Below, piece by piece: positions 7,649 to 17,066 of a DNA stretch of 64,000 bases. Made by a program: the position numbers and the translations under genes. Source of the stretch: Amycolatopsis sp. 2-15 (GTDB taxonomy: Bacteria > Actinomycetota > Actinomycetes > Mycobacteriales > Pseudonocardiaceae); NCBI RefSeq assembly GCF_030285625.1, contig NZ_CP127294.1, positions 1,560,001-1,624,000 on the forward strand. Direction: 5' to 3'. The stretch's first letter is position 1, and each line of letters starts with the position of its first letter. Below the pieces are notes generated by a model, which ran no database searches, was not told where the DNA came from, and saw only the letters and a program-made list of their open reading frames with translations.

Positions 7649-9133
7649 TCACCGCCTCCGCGCGGCGAGTGCTTCGGCCTGCCAGCCCGGGTCGTTGCCG
7701 GCCCGCCAGTCGAGCGCGCCGTCGCCGCTGACCGGCGCCGGCAGCTCGGCTGGGGCGCTGCCCAGGATGAACTCGCCGACCGACGACTCCTTCAGGTAGT
7801 CCAGCCCGAACGCGCGCGCCGCCGCGTCCGCGTCACCGCTGCCGAGGCCACAGCCGGCCAGGCCCATCGCCGTGGCCACCAGGTACATCGTCTGGTACAG
7901 CGCGCCGGCGTGCTTGAGCGTCACCGCGTACGCGATCGACTGGTACTTCCACGCCAGCCGCTGGAACCGCGACGTCATGGTGACCAGCACGTCCGGCACG
8001 GCCTGACCACCGGTCGACAGCGTCGCCACGCGAAGCAGCTCATCGCGCGCTTCGGCCTCGGTGTTGATCAGCCGCAGCACGTGGTCGCCGGCGTCGTAGT
8101 GGTAGATGCCCGGCTCCAGGCCCTGGCACCGGCGGACGGTGACGTACAGCTCGAGCTCGTACCCCGCGCCACCGCAAGGGTACGGGCGGCTCGAACCCTC
8201 GTACGGCATCCGCGCCTCGGGCCGCGGGCCGTAGGTGCCGCGCACGCGCGCCGTGCGGTAGAGGAACTCGCCCAGCTGATCGGCGGTGATGGGCTCCTCA
8301 CCGTAGGCGCGGATCGACTGCCGCGCCTCGATCGTCTCCTGCAGCCCCTGGTCAGCGGCGCGCACGGCGTCGAACGACGGGCGGAACAGCTCCGTGCGCG
8401 GGCCTTCCGGCGCCGGCCGCACCGCGGGCAGCGGCTCGATCTCGCCGACGTACGGGAACCGGCCGCCGAACGCCTCGTCGGTGCGGCCGATCCGGCTGCG
8501 GCTGTGGAAGTACAGGTCGTGCACGTCCCACTGGCGCAGCACGTCGTCGGAGTCGACGGGGAACTCGCCGTCGGCGCCGACGTCGAGGAAGCCCGCACCC
8601 GCCAGCGCGGCCAGCACCGGCCACCACTCGGTGTCCACTTCGGACGACGGCTGGGCGACGGCGAGCGCGGCCACGGCGCCGGCCAGCGCCGCGTCGAGCA
8701 GCACCGCGCGGTACTTGCTCAGCGGCGACTCCACCACCAGTTCGCCACCGCGACGGCGCAGCAGGCTGAACTTGCCCAGCCGCAGCCACGCGCCGGCCAG
8801 CTCCGGCAGGTCGGGCCGAAGCCCGGTCACGCCAGTACGCTCCAGCACGGCCAAGCGCTCGCCGCGCAGGCGGAAACCCGTGGCCAGGAAAGGTTCCACC
8901 TTCGTCAGCACGGTCGCGACCGGCGACTGCGGGTGTTCGGCGGCCAGCTCGTCCTCGGTGTGCAGCCCGGCGCGGACCTGCTCCAGGGCAGCCAACATCG
9001 GGGCGCCGACGCCGCGCAGGCGGTACCCCGCACGGTCGGCCAGTCCGAGCAGAACCTGGTCGTCCTTGGTCAGCACGGCGACGTCGCGGCGGAAGGTGAC
9101 GGTGTACTCGGCGGTGCGTTCGAGCGTGGTCAT
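7649..9133 (-). CDS. SagB-type FMN dehydrogenase (azoline oxidase)
   Basis: The 494 residues contain an N-terminal region of about 220 residues and a C-terminal nitroreductase-like domain of the SagB/ThcOx family, which uses FMN to oxidise thiazolines and oxazolines to azoles. Visible family features are ETIEARQSIRAYGEEPIT and LGEFLYRTARV around residues 260-290, SRPYPCGGAGYELELYV, GIYHYD, and a late LVATAMGLAGCGLGSGDAD segment. ATG 9133 overlaps the YcaO stop by four bases, so the two azole-forming enzymes are translated together. Its presence argues that the final rings are mostly aromatic azoles rather than azolines. Confidence 0.9.
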   Translation of the reverse strand: MTTLERTAEYTVTFRRDVAVLTKDDQVLLGLADRAGYRLRGVGAPMLAALEQVRAGLHTEDELAAEHPQSPVATVLTKVEPFLATGFRLRGERLAVLERTGVTGLRPDLPELAGAWLRLGKFSLLRRRGGELVVESPLSKYRAVLLDAALAGAVAALAVAQPSSEVDTEWWPVLAALAGAGFLDVGADGEFPVDSDDVLRQWDVHDLYFHSRSRIGRTDEAFGGRFPYVGEIEPLPAVRPAPEGPRTELFRPSFDAVRAADQGLQETIEARQSIRAYGEEPITADQLGEFLYRTARVRGTYGPRPEARMPYEGSSRPYPCGGAGYELELYVTVRRCQGLEPGIYHYDAGDHVLRLINTEAEARDELLRVATLSTGGQAVPDVLVTMTSRFQRLAWKYQSIAYAVTLKHAGALYQTMYLVATAMGLAGCGLGSGDADAAARAFGLDYLKESSVGEFILGSAPAELPAPVSGDGALDWRAGNDPGWQAEALAARRR

Positions 9134-11463
9134 AGGAACATCGCAATCGGGTTGAGGTCGGCTTCGGACGGCGTTTCATCGATCCAGCCCAGTTCGCGCG
9201 GCACGTCGAAGAGGCGGCCGGGCGCGAAGCGGGGCCAGAAGTGCCGCATCCCCGGCACGAGCACGCGCACCACGGGCAGGCCGATGTCCACCCGCGTCTG
9301 GTCCAGCACCAGCATTTCCATCCCGCGCTCGGCCACGGCTCGCTCGGCGCGCAGGACGTCTTCGCGCACGTCGGCGCTTTCGTAACGCTCGAAGTCGGTC
9401 CGAGTGCGGCGAGCGCCCTCGGCCGGGAGCACGTACGGCTGGTTCTCCACGGTCGCGTTGCGCCACCAGTGCAGCTGGTCGGGGTCGTTGTAGGCGTAGG
9501 AACCCGAGCCGTCGGCCTTCATCCCGATCACGGCCGGCAGGAACTGGTTCATCTCCGACAGCGCCCGCCCGATCGCGACCTCGACGTCGAAGTGCGCGCC
9601 GAGCGCGAACAGGATGTCCTGCGCGGGCTTGTCGCGGCGCACGGAAACGGCGGCCACGGACGGGATGCCCAGGTCGTTGGTCAGGTCCAGCGCCCAGGTG
9701 TCGCGCTCCAGCTCGTCGTAGCGCTGCTGCCACTGCGCGAAGTACGGCACGTCGAACGTCGACAGGTCGATCGCCGGCCGGCGCAGGCGGTGGTACCACC
9801 ACATCGCCACGGTGTCGCGCTCCACCAGCTCCATGAAGCCCTGCAGGATCGCGTCCTCGAGGCTCGTGCCCGCCGCGCAGCCGTTGGAGTTCGCGCCGGC
9901 CTGGAACGGGGTTTTCGGGTTGTGATAAGCGAAATACAGGCCCGACGTCGGGAACAGCTTGGTGCGCTGCTCGGTCAGCGACCACACCGGCGACCACTCG
10001 ATCTCGGCCTGCGGGTCGAGGTCGTCGGCGACCCAGTGGAAGTGCGACGGGCGCGAGTTCCACTCCTGGCGGTCGCGGAACTGGTCGTCGCTGTAGAGGT
10101 GCAGCGCGTTGGGGTGGATGACCTCGGCCGGGTCCAGGTCGGCCAGCCGCGCGGTGCGGCGCGCCTCGTCGCCGTGGAACAGCCCGGAGTAACGCTCGAT
10201 CGCCTCGCCGACCGCCGACGCCTTGGCCTGCGCGGCGCTCATGCCCTTGCCCGCGCTGCAACTGCGCAGGCCGGCGCGCAGGTCGTTGGCGTTGGCCATG
10301 GGGATCGCGAAGTTCTGGCCCGCGGTGTAGGTGTGCAGGCCCTCGACCTCCAGCGGCACCTTCACGAGGTTGCTGATCGGGCCGGTGACCGGGCTGATCA
10401 GGTGCTCGTAGCGCGCCACGAACTGCTCCGGCGGGCTCGAGCGGTAACCACCGTCGCTGCTCGCCATCCGCGGGCGCGGCTCGAGCCGCACCGGCGCGGC
10501 CATGCGGTCGGCCTGCAGGTCCGGCTCCCCGCACAGCGGGCACTGCGGACGACGCTGGAACGGGTGGTGCTCCTGCGTGAGGCTGACCGTGTCGAGCGTG
10601 ATGACCTCGGACTGCCACGGCGTGCCGTACTGCGCGGCCACCCCGCCCGGCGGTGCCGGCATCGCGGCCCGGCCCGCGGCGAACGCGCCGGTGAGCCACT
10701 TGCCCACGTGCAGCGCGGCGAGGCGGTGGGCCAGGTCCTGCGTGACGCCGGTGCCGGTCACGGAGTTGACCAGCGCCGGGCTGTCGAGCACGCCACGCTG
10801 GCGCAGGTAGCTGGCCAGCACGTTTTTGTTGGACAGCCGCACGCGCAGGCACTCGTAGCAGCCGGTCACGCCGGGCTCGAAGACCGGACCGACCCAGATC
10901 ATGCTGCCGACCGGCTTCACCGGCAGCCACGGCGTGCCGGCCGCGTGGAATTTCGTGCCCCACTCGGCGAGCTCGGGACGCAGGTAGTCGTCGGTGAGGA
11001 CGACGGTGAAGCCGGCCGGCGCGTCGGGGTCGGTGGTGACGCCGGTGCCGAGCTCCGCCAGCGCCGCGGTGAACCCGGCCGCGTCGACATCGCCGGCCGT
11101 CAGCACCCGCACGTCCGCACCGGCCAGGCGGCGCACGGCGTCGTCACCGTCCACACCGGACGCTTCCCAGTAGCCGCCGACGCGCGGGTCGACCTCGGGG
11201 TCGACCTCGACGACGTACCCGCTGCGGCGCAAGCGGTCCAGCGCCACGTCGATGCGCGCCGGATCGGCCTCCGCCAGGGCCTGCTTGATGCTTTCGCGGC
11301 TGTGCTGCCCGTCGACCAGCAGCGGGGCCAGCTGCTCGACCAGCGCACCGGCCAGCCGGGTCTGCGTAGTGCGCTCGCTCGTGAGGTACACCGCGTCGCC
11401 GGGCACGGTCAGCACCCGCAGCGACCGGTTGAACCTCGTGATCCGATTGATGCTCTTCGTCAT
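9130..11463 (-). CDS. E1-like/YcaO fusion cyclodehydratase
   Basis: The 777-residue protein joins a leader-binding part to a YcaO domain. Residues 1-90 look like a winged-helix RiPP recognition element. Residues about 100-330 are E1-like, with a zinc Cys set at Cys202/Cys205 (CYEC) and Cys308/Cys311 (CPLC). From about 350 to the end lies YcaO, with GEAIERYSG and QGFMELVERDT for ATP and magnesium binding. The enzyme uses ATP to turn Cys, Ser or Thr into azolines. The C terminus reads LNPIAMFL, not a full PxPxP repeat. ATG 11463 follows the exporter stop by 10 bases with GAGGGGA as ribosome-binding site. It is the defining enzyme of the cluster. Confidence 0.93.
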   Translation of the reverse strand: MTKSINRITRFNRSLRVLTVPGDAVYLTSERTTQTRLAGALVEQLAPLLVDGQHSRESIKQALAEADPARIDVALDRLRRSGYVVEVDPEVDPRVGGYWEASGVDGDDAVRRLAGADVRVLTAGDVDAAGFTAALAELGTGVTTDPDAPAGFTVVLTDDYLRPELAEWGTKFHAAGTPWLPVKPVGSMIWVGPVFEPGVTGCYECLRVRLSNKNVLASYLRQRGVLDSPALVNSVTGTGVTQDLAHRLAALHVGKWLTGAFAAGRAAMPAPPGGVAAQYGTPWQSEVITLDTVSLTQEHHPFQRRPQCPLCGEPDLQADRMAAPVRLEPRPRMASSDGGYRSSPPEQFVARYEHLISPVTGPISNLVKVPLEVEGLHTYTAGQNFAIPMANANDLRAGLRSCSAGKGMSAAQAKASAVGEAIERYSGLFHGDEARRTARLADLDPAEVIHPNALHLYSDDQFRDRQEWNSRPSHFHWVADDLDPQAEIEWSPVWSLTEQRTKLFPTSGLYFAYHNPKTPFQAGANSNGCAAGTSLEDAILQGFMELVERDTVAMWWYHRLRRPAIDLSTFDVPYFAQWQQRYDELERDTWALDLTNDLGIPSVAAVSVRRDKPAQDILFALGAHFDVEVAIGRALSEMNQFLPAVIGMKADGSGSYAYNDPDQLHWWRNATVENQPYVLPAEGARRTRTDFERYESADVREDVLRAERAVAERGMEMLVLDQTRVDIGLPVVRVLVPGMRHFWPRFAPGRLFDVPRELGWIDETPSEADLNPIAMFL

Positions 11464-11473
11464 GGTTGTCCCC

Positions 11474-13387
11474 TCAGTCGAGCCGGCGGGCGCTGCCCAC
11501 CAGCCGGGCGAAAGCCGTCGAATGGCCGGACAGCTCGGCGAAGGTGCCGAGGTCGGCGATGCGTCCGTGCTCCAGCACGGCGATCCGGTCGGCCGAGCGG
11601 ATGGTGGAGAGCCGGTGGGCCACCACCACCCGGGTCAGCCGCAGGTCGTCGACCGCGCACCGCACCAGTTCCTGCGCGGCGGCGTCGAGTGCGCTCGTGG
11701 CCTCGTCGAGCAGCAGCACGGAAGGTCGTTTGGCCAGGGCGCGAGCCAGCAGCAGGCGTTGCACCTGGCCGCCGGACAGGCCGCTTTCCCCGTCGGTGAC
11801 CTGCGTGTGCAGGCCCATCGGCAGAGCCGCGACGACGTCCCCGAGCTGCGCTTGCTCGGCCGCCCGCTGCGCGAGGTCGAGGTCCACCTCGTCCGCCGCG
11901 CCGCAGATGACCTCGGCGAGCGTGCCGCGCATGAGCGTCGCGTCCTGGGCGACGTACCCGATCCGCGTGCGCAGGTCGTCGACGTCGCAGGTGTTCACGT
12001 CCACGCCGTCGACCAGCACGCTGCCGCGCTCGGTCCGGTCGAGGCCGAGCATCAGGCGCAGCAGCGTCGACTTGCCCGCGCCCGACGCGCCGATCAGCGC
12101 CACGAACTCGCCCGGCTCGATGCGCAGGGAGATGTCCGTGAGCAGGTCGCGGGTCTGGCCGGGGTAGCGAAAGCTCACGTCGCACAGCTCCACCGCGCCA
12201 CGCGCGGCCGGCAGCGGGGTCGGGCGCGCCGGCGTCTCGGGCCGGGTGGTCAGCACCGGCGCAAGACGGGCGTGCACCGGGCCGATGGCGAACAGGCCGA
12301 CGAGCGCGCCCTGCAGCCGGGTAGCGGTGAGGTTGAGTGTCATCGCGACCATCACCACGGTCCACTGCCCGGTGAACCCCAGGCCCGACGCCATGGGCAG
12401 CAGCACCGCGAGCAGTGCTGGGTAGCAGGCCACGGCCAGCGCGCTCGCGATCTCGGCGTAGCGCAGGCCGGCGTCGTCGGACCGCTTCTGCGAGCGGAAG
12501 GCCTTGCTCCAGCGACCGACCACATAGGACTGTGCGCCGAACGCCCGCACGTCGTCGATGCCGAGCATCGCCGGGTACACGGCCGCCTGCACGTCGTCCA
12601 CGGCGGACAGCACCTCGGTGTCGTGCCGCTGCTGGCGCACGGAAAGCCACAGCATCGCCCCGAGCACGAGCCCGAAGATCCCGACCGCCGCGACGGCCAG
12701 CCACGGGTCCAGCAGAGCCAGCAACGCGATCGCCACCAGCGCGAACACCGCGTGCAGCGCCGCCGTGAGGCCGCCGCTGCCGAGCAGCCCGCGCAGCTGG
12801 CCGACCCCACCGGAGAAGCCCATGAGGCGGCGCAGTGGGTAGTCGCGGAAGAACGTCGCGGGCAGGCTCAGCAGGCGCTGCCAGATCGCCGACTCGAGGC
12901 GGTCCTGCGCCCCGTCGGTCAAGGTCAGCAGCCCCCGCTCGACCACGGCGGTGGTCAGCAGCTGCAACGCGAGCAGCCCCACCAGCGCACCGGCCAGATA
13001 CGGCACGGCGTCGCGGTTGTCCGCGGCGATCGCGATCGCCAGCACCATCCCGGCCAGCGGCACGACGAACCCGAACACGGTCGCCAGCAGCCCGACCACG
13101 GCGCTCACCACGAGCCGGGCCCGCTGGCCGCGCACGGCGAAGGACAGCAGGTGGCGGCCGGTGCTGCCTTCGTGGGGCAGCACGGCGGTGGCCTTGCGGG
13201 GCACGGCGGCCTGCGGCTCGGTCTGTCGAGCGACAGCGGCCGGCGGAGGCGCACTGCCGTCGAGTTGCTTGGTCGCGTCGCCGTCGGGCTTGGTCCGACC
13301 GGCGACGGCCTGGCGCAGGGACGCCGCCGTCGCGCCGGGTTCCTCGAACCACGAGCGGGTTTTCCCAGTGGGCAACGTCGTGGTCAT
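11474..13387 (-). CDS. NHLM-type bacteriocin ABC exporter, permease/ATPase without peptidase
   Basis: The 637 residues comprise a disordered Pro/Ala/Gln-rich N-terminal 80 residues, a six-helix membrane domain (about 90-390, for instance LVVSAVVGLLATVFGFVVPL) and an ATPase domain with Walker A GASGAGKST, signature LSGGQ and Walker B VLLLDEATSALD, then an H-loop in VVAHRLST. No C39 peptidase domain is present, so it is the second partner of the NHLM transporter pair. ATG 13387 overlaps the stop of the peptidase-containing partner by four bases. The two probably form a heteromeric exporter for the modified peptides. Confidence 0.92.
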   Translation of the reverse strand: MTTTLPTGKTRSWFEEPGATAASLRQAVAGRTKPDGDATKQLDGSAPPPAAVARQTEPQAAVPRKATAVLPHEGSTGRHLLSFAVRGQRARLVVSAVVGLLATVFGFVVPLAGMVLAIAIAADNRDAVPYLAGALVGLLALQLLTTAVVERGLLTLTDGAQDRLESAIWQRLLSLPATFFRDYPLRRLMGFSGGVGQLRGLLGSGGLTAALHAVFALVAIALLALLDPWLAVAAVGIFGLVLGAMLWLSVRQQRHDTEVLSAVDDVQAAVYPAMLGIDDVRAFGAQSYVVGRWSKAFRSQKRSDDAGLRYAEIASALAVACYPALLAVLLPMASGLGFTGQWTVVMVAMTLNLTATRLQGALVGLFAIGPVHARLAPVLTTRPETPARPTPLPAARGAVELCDVSFRYPGQTRDLLTDISLRIEPGEFVALIGASGAGKSTLLRLMLGLDRTERGSVLVDGVDVNTCDVDDLRTRIGYVAQDATLMRGTLAEVICGAADEVDLDLAQRAAEQAQLGDVVAALPMGLHTQVTDGESGLSGGQVQRLLLARALAKRPSVLLLDEATSALDAAAQELVRCAVDDLRLTRVVVAHRLSTIRSADRIAVLEHGRIADLGTFAELSGHSTAFARLVGSARRLD

Positions 13388-15507
13388 CCGGCCACCTCCG
13401 CGATGTCGCGGTAGCCGCGGGAGTGGGCGAGCAGGTCGTCGTGGGTGCCGTAGACGCGCACGGCGCCGTGGTCGAGCAACACGACCGTGTCGTCGCCGCG
13501 GACTTCGGAGAGCCGGTGGGCCACGACGACCGTGGTGGCGCCGCGGGTGCGCAGGGCTGCGTCGATGCGGGCGGCCAGCGCGGTTTCGACGGCGCTGGTC
13601 GCCTCGTCGAGCACGAGGACGCGCGGGTTTCGGGCGAGCGCGCGGGCCAGGGCCAGGCGCTGGCGTTCCCCGCCGGAGAAGTTGCGGGCCTGCTGGCTGA
13701 CCTGCGCCGCGTCGATCCCGCCGCGCAGCTCGATCATCTCGGAGAGCTGGGCGTCGTCGAGGGCGGCGGCGATGGCGTCGTCCGGCAGCGCGGTGCCGAG
13801 CTCCAGGTTCTCGCGCACGGTGCCCTCGAAGAACGCCGGCCGCTGCGGCACGTACCCGACCAGGAACGGCCGCACCGAAGGCGGCAGGTCCGCGCTGCGC
13901 CGCCCGTCGACCAGCGCGACGCCCGACCACGGCCGCACGAGCCCGGCCAGCAGCTTCGCCAGCGTCGACTTGCCGCAGCCGCTCGGGCCGACCAGCGTCA
14001 TCCGGCCGCCGGGCGGCACGTCGAGGTCGAGCGAAACCAGCAGCGGCTCGGTGTTGGTGTCGTAGCCGTAACGCAGTCCGCGCACGGTGACCCGCCCCGG
14101 CCCGACGGCGACGGGTTCGTCCACATCGGATGGATCGGTCTCGGCGCCGGCCACGTCGTCGTACGCGGCGAAGCTGCTGCGCAGGCCGCCGATCCGGTGC
14201 AGCCCCGTGACCAGCCCGCCCGCGTGCAGCTGCCACACGCCGGCCAGCACGGCCACGGTGATCACCTCGCCGGGCGCGACCAGCGCGGTCAGCGCGAGAC
14301 AGGCGGCGTAGCCCAGCGCGTGCAACGCCGTGACGGCCAGCCCGATCCCGTGCTCGCCCAGCGCCGCCCGCCGTTGCGCGGCCAGCACCTTGCGTTGCGC
14401 CGCAGACCAGCGCCCGAACGCCTGGCGCCCGCTGCCCTCGGCCTTCACCGTGTCGATGGCCGACAACACGTTGAGCGAAAGTCCATCTCGCGCCGACTGT
14501 TCGACCATCAACGCCGACTGCCGCTCGATCCCGGCCCGCCGGCCGAACCGCACGACCAACGCGGTCAGCACGGTGCTCCCGGCCAGCAGCGCGGCGGCCG
14601 GCGGAGCAAGCACGGCCAGCACGGTGAGCAGCCCGACCACGGCGGCCAGGCTCACCGCGACCGGCAGCACCACCGTGGTCAGCTGCTGCGCGATCGTGTC
14701 GGCGATCTGCACCCGCGCCGCGACGCCGCCCGTGAAGCGGCGGTGGAAGTAGCTGCCGGGCAACCGAAGCAGGTGCCCGACGAGTTCGGTGGAGCGCTTC
14801 AGCGAGGTACGCAGCAACGCGGCCGAAACCAGCCGCTGTTGCGCCCAGCCCGCGAGCGCGACACCCACGGCCACCGCGGCCAGCCACCACGTCGCCCCTG
14901 GCCCGGCGGTCGCCGTGACCAGCGATCGGGCCAGCAGAGCGGCCACCACGGTCAGCCCGGCCGTGACCACGCCGGCCACCACCGCACCGAGGACCACCGG
15001 CAGACCGGCGCCCAGCCAACGCAGCGCACGCGGCAGCATCCGCTGCGGCGCACCACTCGGCTCGAACCCGGCACCCGGCCGGAAACCCAGGTACAGCCCC
15101 GAAAACCGTTCGCGGAACTCGTCGATCGACAGCGTGTGCCGCCCGGCCGCGGGGTCGTGCAGCCGCACCTTACCGCCGCGGCCGACGCGTTCCAGCACCG
15201 CGAAGTGCCGGTTGTCCACGAAGACCACGCCGGGCGCGGCCAGCCCGCGCAGCGTGGCGACGTCGGCCTCGGCACCGGACAGCCGCACGCGCTTGGCGCT
15301 CACCGTCAGGCCGAACTGCTGGCCGCGCCGGGCGAGCGTCGCGGCGCTGATGCCGTCGCGGCCACCGCCGCAGGCCTGCGAGAGGACCGGCCACGACAGG
15401 TACTTGCCGAACCCGGCGAGCAGGATGCCGAGGCAGGCCGCACCGCAGTCGGACTCCTCGACCTGGCGGAACTCGGCTCCGGCGCGAGACCGGTAGCGCG
15501 TGCTCAC
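13384..15507 (-). CDS. Peptidase-containing ABC exporter (C39 peptidase, permease, ATPase)
   Basis: The 707 residues hold three domains. The C39 peptidase (1-135) has QVEESDCGAAC with the catalytic Cys21, His101 in DNRHFAVLE and Asp118 in LHDPA. A six-helix membrane domain spans about 160-430. The ATPase domain has Walker A GPSGCGKST, signature FSGGERQR and Walker B VLVLDEATSA. The protein should cut precursor leaders behind small-residue motifs and export the cores. All five precursors end their leaders in Gly/Ala pairs that suit it. GTG 15507 overlaps the P450 stop by four bases; an upstream open extension in the same frame is only the shadow of the P450 gene. Confidence 0.93.
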   Translation of the reverse strand: MSTRYRSRAGAEFRQVEESDCGAACLGILLAGFGKYLSWPVLSQACGGGRDGISAATLARRGQQFGLTVSAKRVRLSGAEADVATLRGLAAPGVVFVDNRHFAVLERVGRGGKVRLHDPAAGRHTLSIDEFRERFSGLYLGFRPGAGFEPSGAPQRMLPRALRWLGAGLPVVLGAVVAGVVTAGLTVVAALLARSLVTATAGPGATWWLAAVAVGVALAGWAQQRLVSAALLRTSLKRSTELVGHLLRLPGSYFHRRFTGGVAARVQIADTIAQQLTTVVLPVAVSLAAVVGLLTVLAVLAPPAAALLAGSTVLTALVVRFGRRAGIERQSALMVEQSARDGLSLNVLSAIDTVKAEGSGRQAFGRWSAAQRKVLAAQRRAALGEHGIGLAVTALHALGYAACLALTALVAPGEVITVAVLAGVWQLHAGGLVTGLHRIGGLRSSFAAYDDVAGAETDPSDVDEPVAVGPGRVTVRGLRYGYDTNTEPLLVSLDLDVPPGGRMTLVGPSGCGKSTLAKLLAGLVRPWSGVALVDGRRSADLPPSVRPFLVGYVPQRPAFFEGTVRENLELGTALPDDAIAAALDDAQLSEMIELRGGIDAAQVSQQARNFSGGERQRLALARALARNPRVLVLDEATSAVETALAARIDAALRTRGATTVVVAHRLSEVRGDDTVVLLDHGAVRVYGTHDDLLAHSRGYRDIAEVAG

Positions 15508-16745
15508 CGGGCACCGCTGTCCGCCAGCGCGGGCGCGAAGGTCACCGGCAGCACGCGCGGCGTCGGGAAAGCCAGCGACGCGCGCCACGGCAGCTCGGCC
15601 GGCGGACGGCTCGGCGTCGGCAGCCGGTCGTGCACCGCAGTCAGCAGCGACTGCGCGGTCATCGCGGCGAGCGCGCTGCCGAGGCAGTAGTAACTGCCGT
15701 GGCCGAACGCGACGTTGCCGGTCATCGGCCGGTCCCAGCGGAACTCGAGCGGCGCGTCGAACTTGCGCGGGTCGAGGTTGGCCGCGGCGAAGGCGAGGAT
15801 CACGGTGTCGCCGGCCTTGAAGTCCAGCTTGCCGACGGACAGGTCGTGCGCGACCTGGCGCGAACCGAACGCGACCGGCGTGCGCAGGCGGATGGCCTCG
15901 GCGAACACGCGGTCGCCGCACCCCGGGTCGGCGGCCAGGGCCGCGGCGACGTCGGGCTGTTCGGACAACACGACCAGCGTGTTGGCCAGCGCGGCCGTGA
16001 CGGTGTCGAGCCCGGTCATGAACAGCAGCAGCACCATGTCCACGGCTTCGTCGGCGGTGAGCTTGCCCGCCTCCTGCGCCTGGGCGAGGTGCCCGATCAG
16101 GTCTTCGGCCGGCTCGGCGCGGCGCCGGGCCAGCAGCCCGGCGACGTAGTCGCGCAGCTCGGCGAACTCGGCGGCGGTGATCGGGGTCCCCGCCTCGGGG
16201 TGCGACTCGGTGAGGAAACCGGCGGCGAGCTGACTCATCATCCCGGTGGCCCGCGCCGTGACGAAGTCGCGATCGGCGGGCGGCACGCCCAGCAGCACGG
16301 CGGTGACCGCGGCCGGCAGCGGCGTCGCCAGCTCGGACACGAACTCCGCCTCGCCGCGACGCAGGGGTTCGGCCAGCAGATCGGCCACCACGTCGTCGAT
16401 GCGGTCACGCAGACCGGCCAGCCGACGGCCGGAAAACGCCCCGGTCAGCACACTGCGTAGCCGCGTGTGCTCCTCGGCGGCCCGCACCGACATGGTGCTG
16501 CCGAAGAAGCGAACAAACTGTGGGTTATCTCGGTGGACCACGTCGGTGAAGACGGGGGCCGCCATGGGGAAGCCGGGGTGGGTGCACAGGCGGGTCACCA
16601 ACTCGTATCCGGAAATGACCCACATTCCGTCGAAGCGCACCACCGGCGCCTGTTCCACCAGCTCCGCGAAGAAATCCGGAGCCTGCATTCCGAACGGCTC
16701 CAGGCGTGCGAAGTGCCGCCACAACCGCTGGACGATTTCCGACAT
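15504..16745 (-). CDS. Cytochrome P450 of the RiPP cluster
   Basis: The 413 residues form a soluble actinobacterial P450. The I-helix oxygen-binding motif is MTGLDTVT, the ExxR motif is EAIRLRTPV and the haem loop is FGHGSYYCLG with the ligand at Cys354. ATG 16745 is preceded by AAAGGACTGGAGG. It starts the enzyme block, 127 bases after the last precursor stop, with a strong hairpin in between. Its position, translationally coupled to the exporter, indicates an oxidative tailoring step on the peptide such as hydroxylation, epoxidation or crosslinking; which one cannot be read from sequence. No ferredoxin gene is nearby. Confidence 0.92.
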   Translation of the reverse strand: MSEIVQRLWRHFARLEPFGMQAPDFFAELVEQAPVVRFDGMWVISGYELVTRLCTHPGFPMAAPVFTDVVHRDNPQFVRFFGSTMSVRAAEEHTRLRSVLTGAFSGRRLAGLRDRIDDVVADLLAEPLRRGEAEFVSELATPLPAAVTAVLLGVPPADRDFVTARATGMMSQLAAGFLTESHPEAGTPITAAEFAELRDYVAGLLARRRAEPAEDLIGHLAQAQEAGKLTADEAVDMVLLLFMTGLDTVTAALANTLVVLSEQPDVAAALAADPGCGDRVFAEAIRLRTPVAFGSRQVAHDLSVGKLDFKAGDTVILAFAAANLDPRKFDAPLEFRWDRPMTGNVAFGHGSYYCLGSALAAMTAQSLLTAVHDRLPTPSRPPAELPWRASLAFPTPRVLPVTFAPALADSGAR

Positions 16746-16780
16746 CCTCCAGTCCTTTCAGAGCACGTGTTTTCCCGCAC

Positions 16781-16828
16781 CGCGTGGTCGCCGCCATTCA
16801 TGAATCGTTTTTCGACGGCGACCACGCG
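16781..16828 (-). terminator. Strong hairpin between precursor genes and biosynthetic enzymes
   Basis: A perfect 13-base inverted repeat, CGCGTGGTCGCCG (16781-16793) and CGGCGACCACGCG (16816-16828), encloses a 22-base AT-richer loop. It lies between the last precursor stop (16873) and the P450 start (16745), and no T run follows in the direction of transcription. A partial terminator or an RNA-stabilising stem at this place would let precursors outnumber enzymes, as is common in RiPP operons. The role is inferred from position only. Confidence 0.6.
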
Positions 16829-16872
16829 ATGTGGGTGGAATAGCTGACCTGGCTCACCTGGGATCAGGTGGC

Positions 16873-17016
16873 TCAGGTGGCGCAGCCGTAGGTGCCGAAG
16901 CACACCGGGCAGCCGATGCTGCCCGCCGTTCCGAAGCAGTTGCTGGCACCGGCCTCGGTGAGCTCCTCGATCACGAGCTCCTCGACCTGCGGAGCCTGCG
17001 TGGTAACGTTCTCCAT
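16873..17016 (-). CDS. RiPP precursor peptide 5 (47 residues, four Cys)
   Basis: ATG 17016 has GGGAGGT seven bases before it. The leader reads MENVTTQAPQVEELVIEEL, then TEAGA, and shares the EL-x-[IV]-E-[EQ]-L motif with the other four precursors. The likely core starts at SNCFG and runs through TAGSIGCPVCFGTYGCAT, with four Cys, four Thr and two Ser available for azole formation or dehydration. It is the most Cys-rich of the five and lacks the CPSSAG element, having CPVCFG instead. Cleavage by the C39 domain is expected after the Gly-Ala or Ala-Gly pair. It was too short for routine gene calling and was translated by hand. Confidence 0.85.
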   Translation of the reverse strand: MENVTTQAPQVEELVIEELTEAGASNCFGTAGSIGCPVCFGTYGCAT

Positions 17017-17066
17017 GACAACCTCCCTTCAGAGGTTCGTTTCGCCGCGGATGTCCTGGGGGATTG

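Noticed and set aside
12835..15690. 951-residue plus-strand open frame across the exporter genes
   Set aside because: It runs opposite two well-formed ABC exporters and has the Arg/Gln/His composition typical of antisense frames in GC-rich DNA.
15508..15921. N-terminal extension of the peptidase-containing exporter
   Set aside because: The extra residues lie over the P450 gene in another frame; C39 peptidases begin right before the QVEESDCG motif, which GTG 15507 provides.
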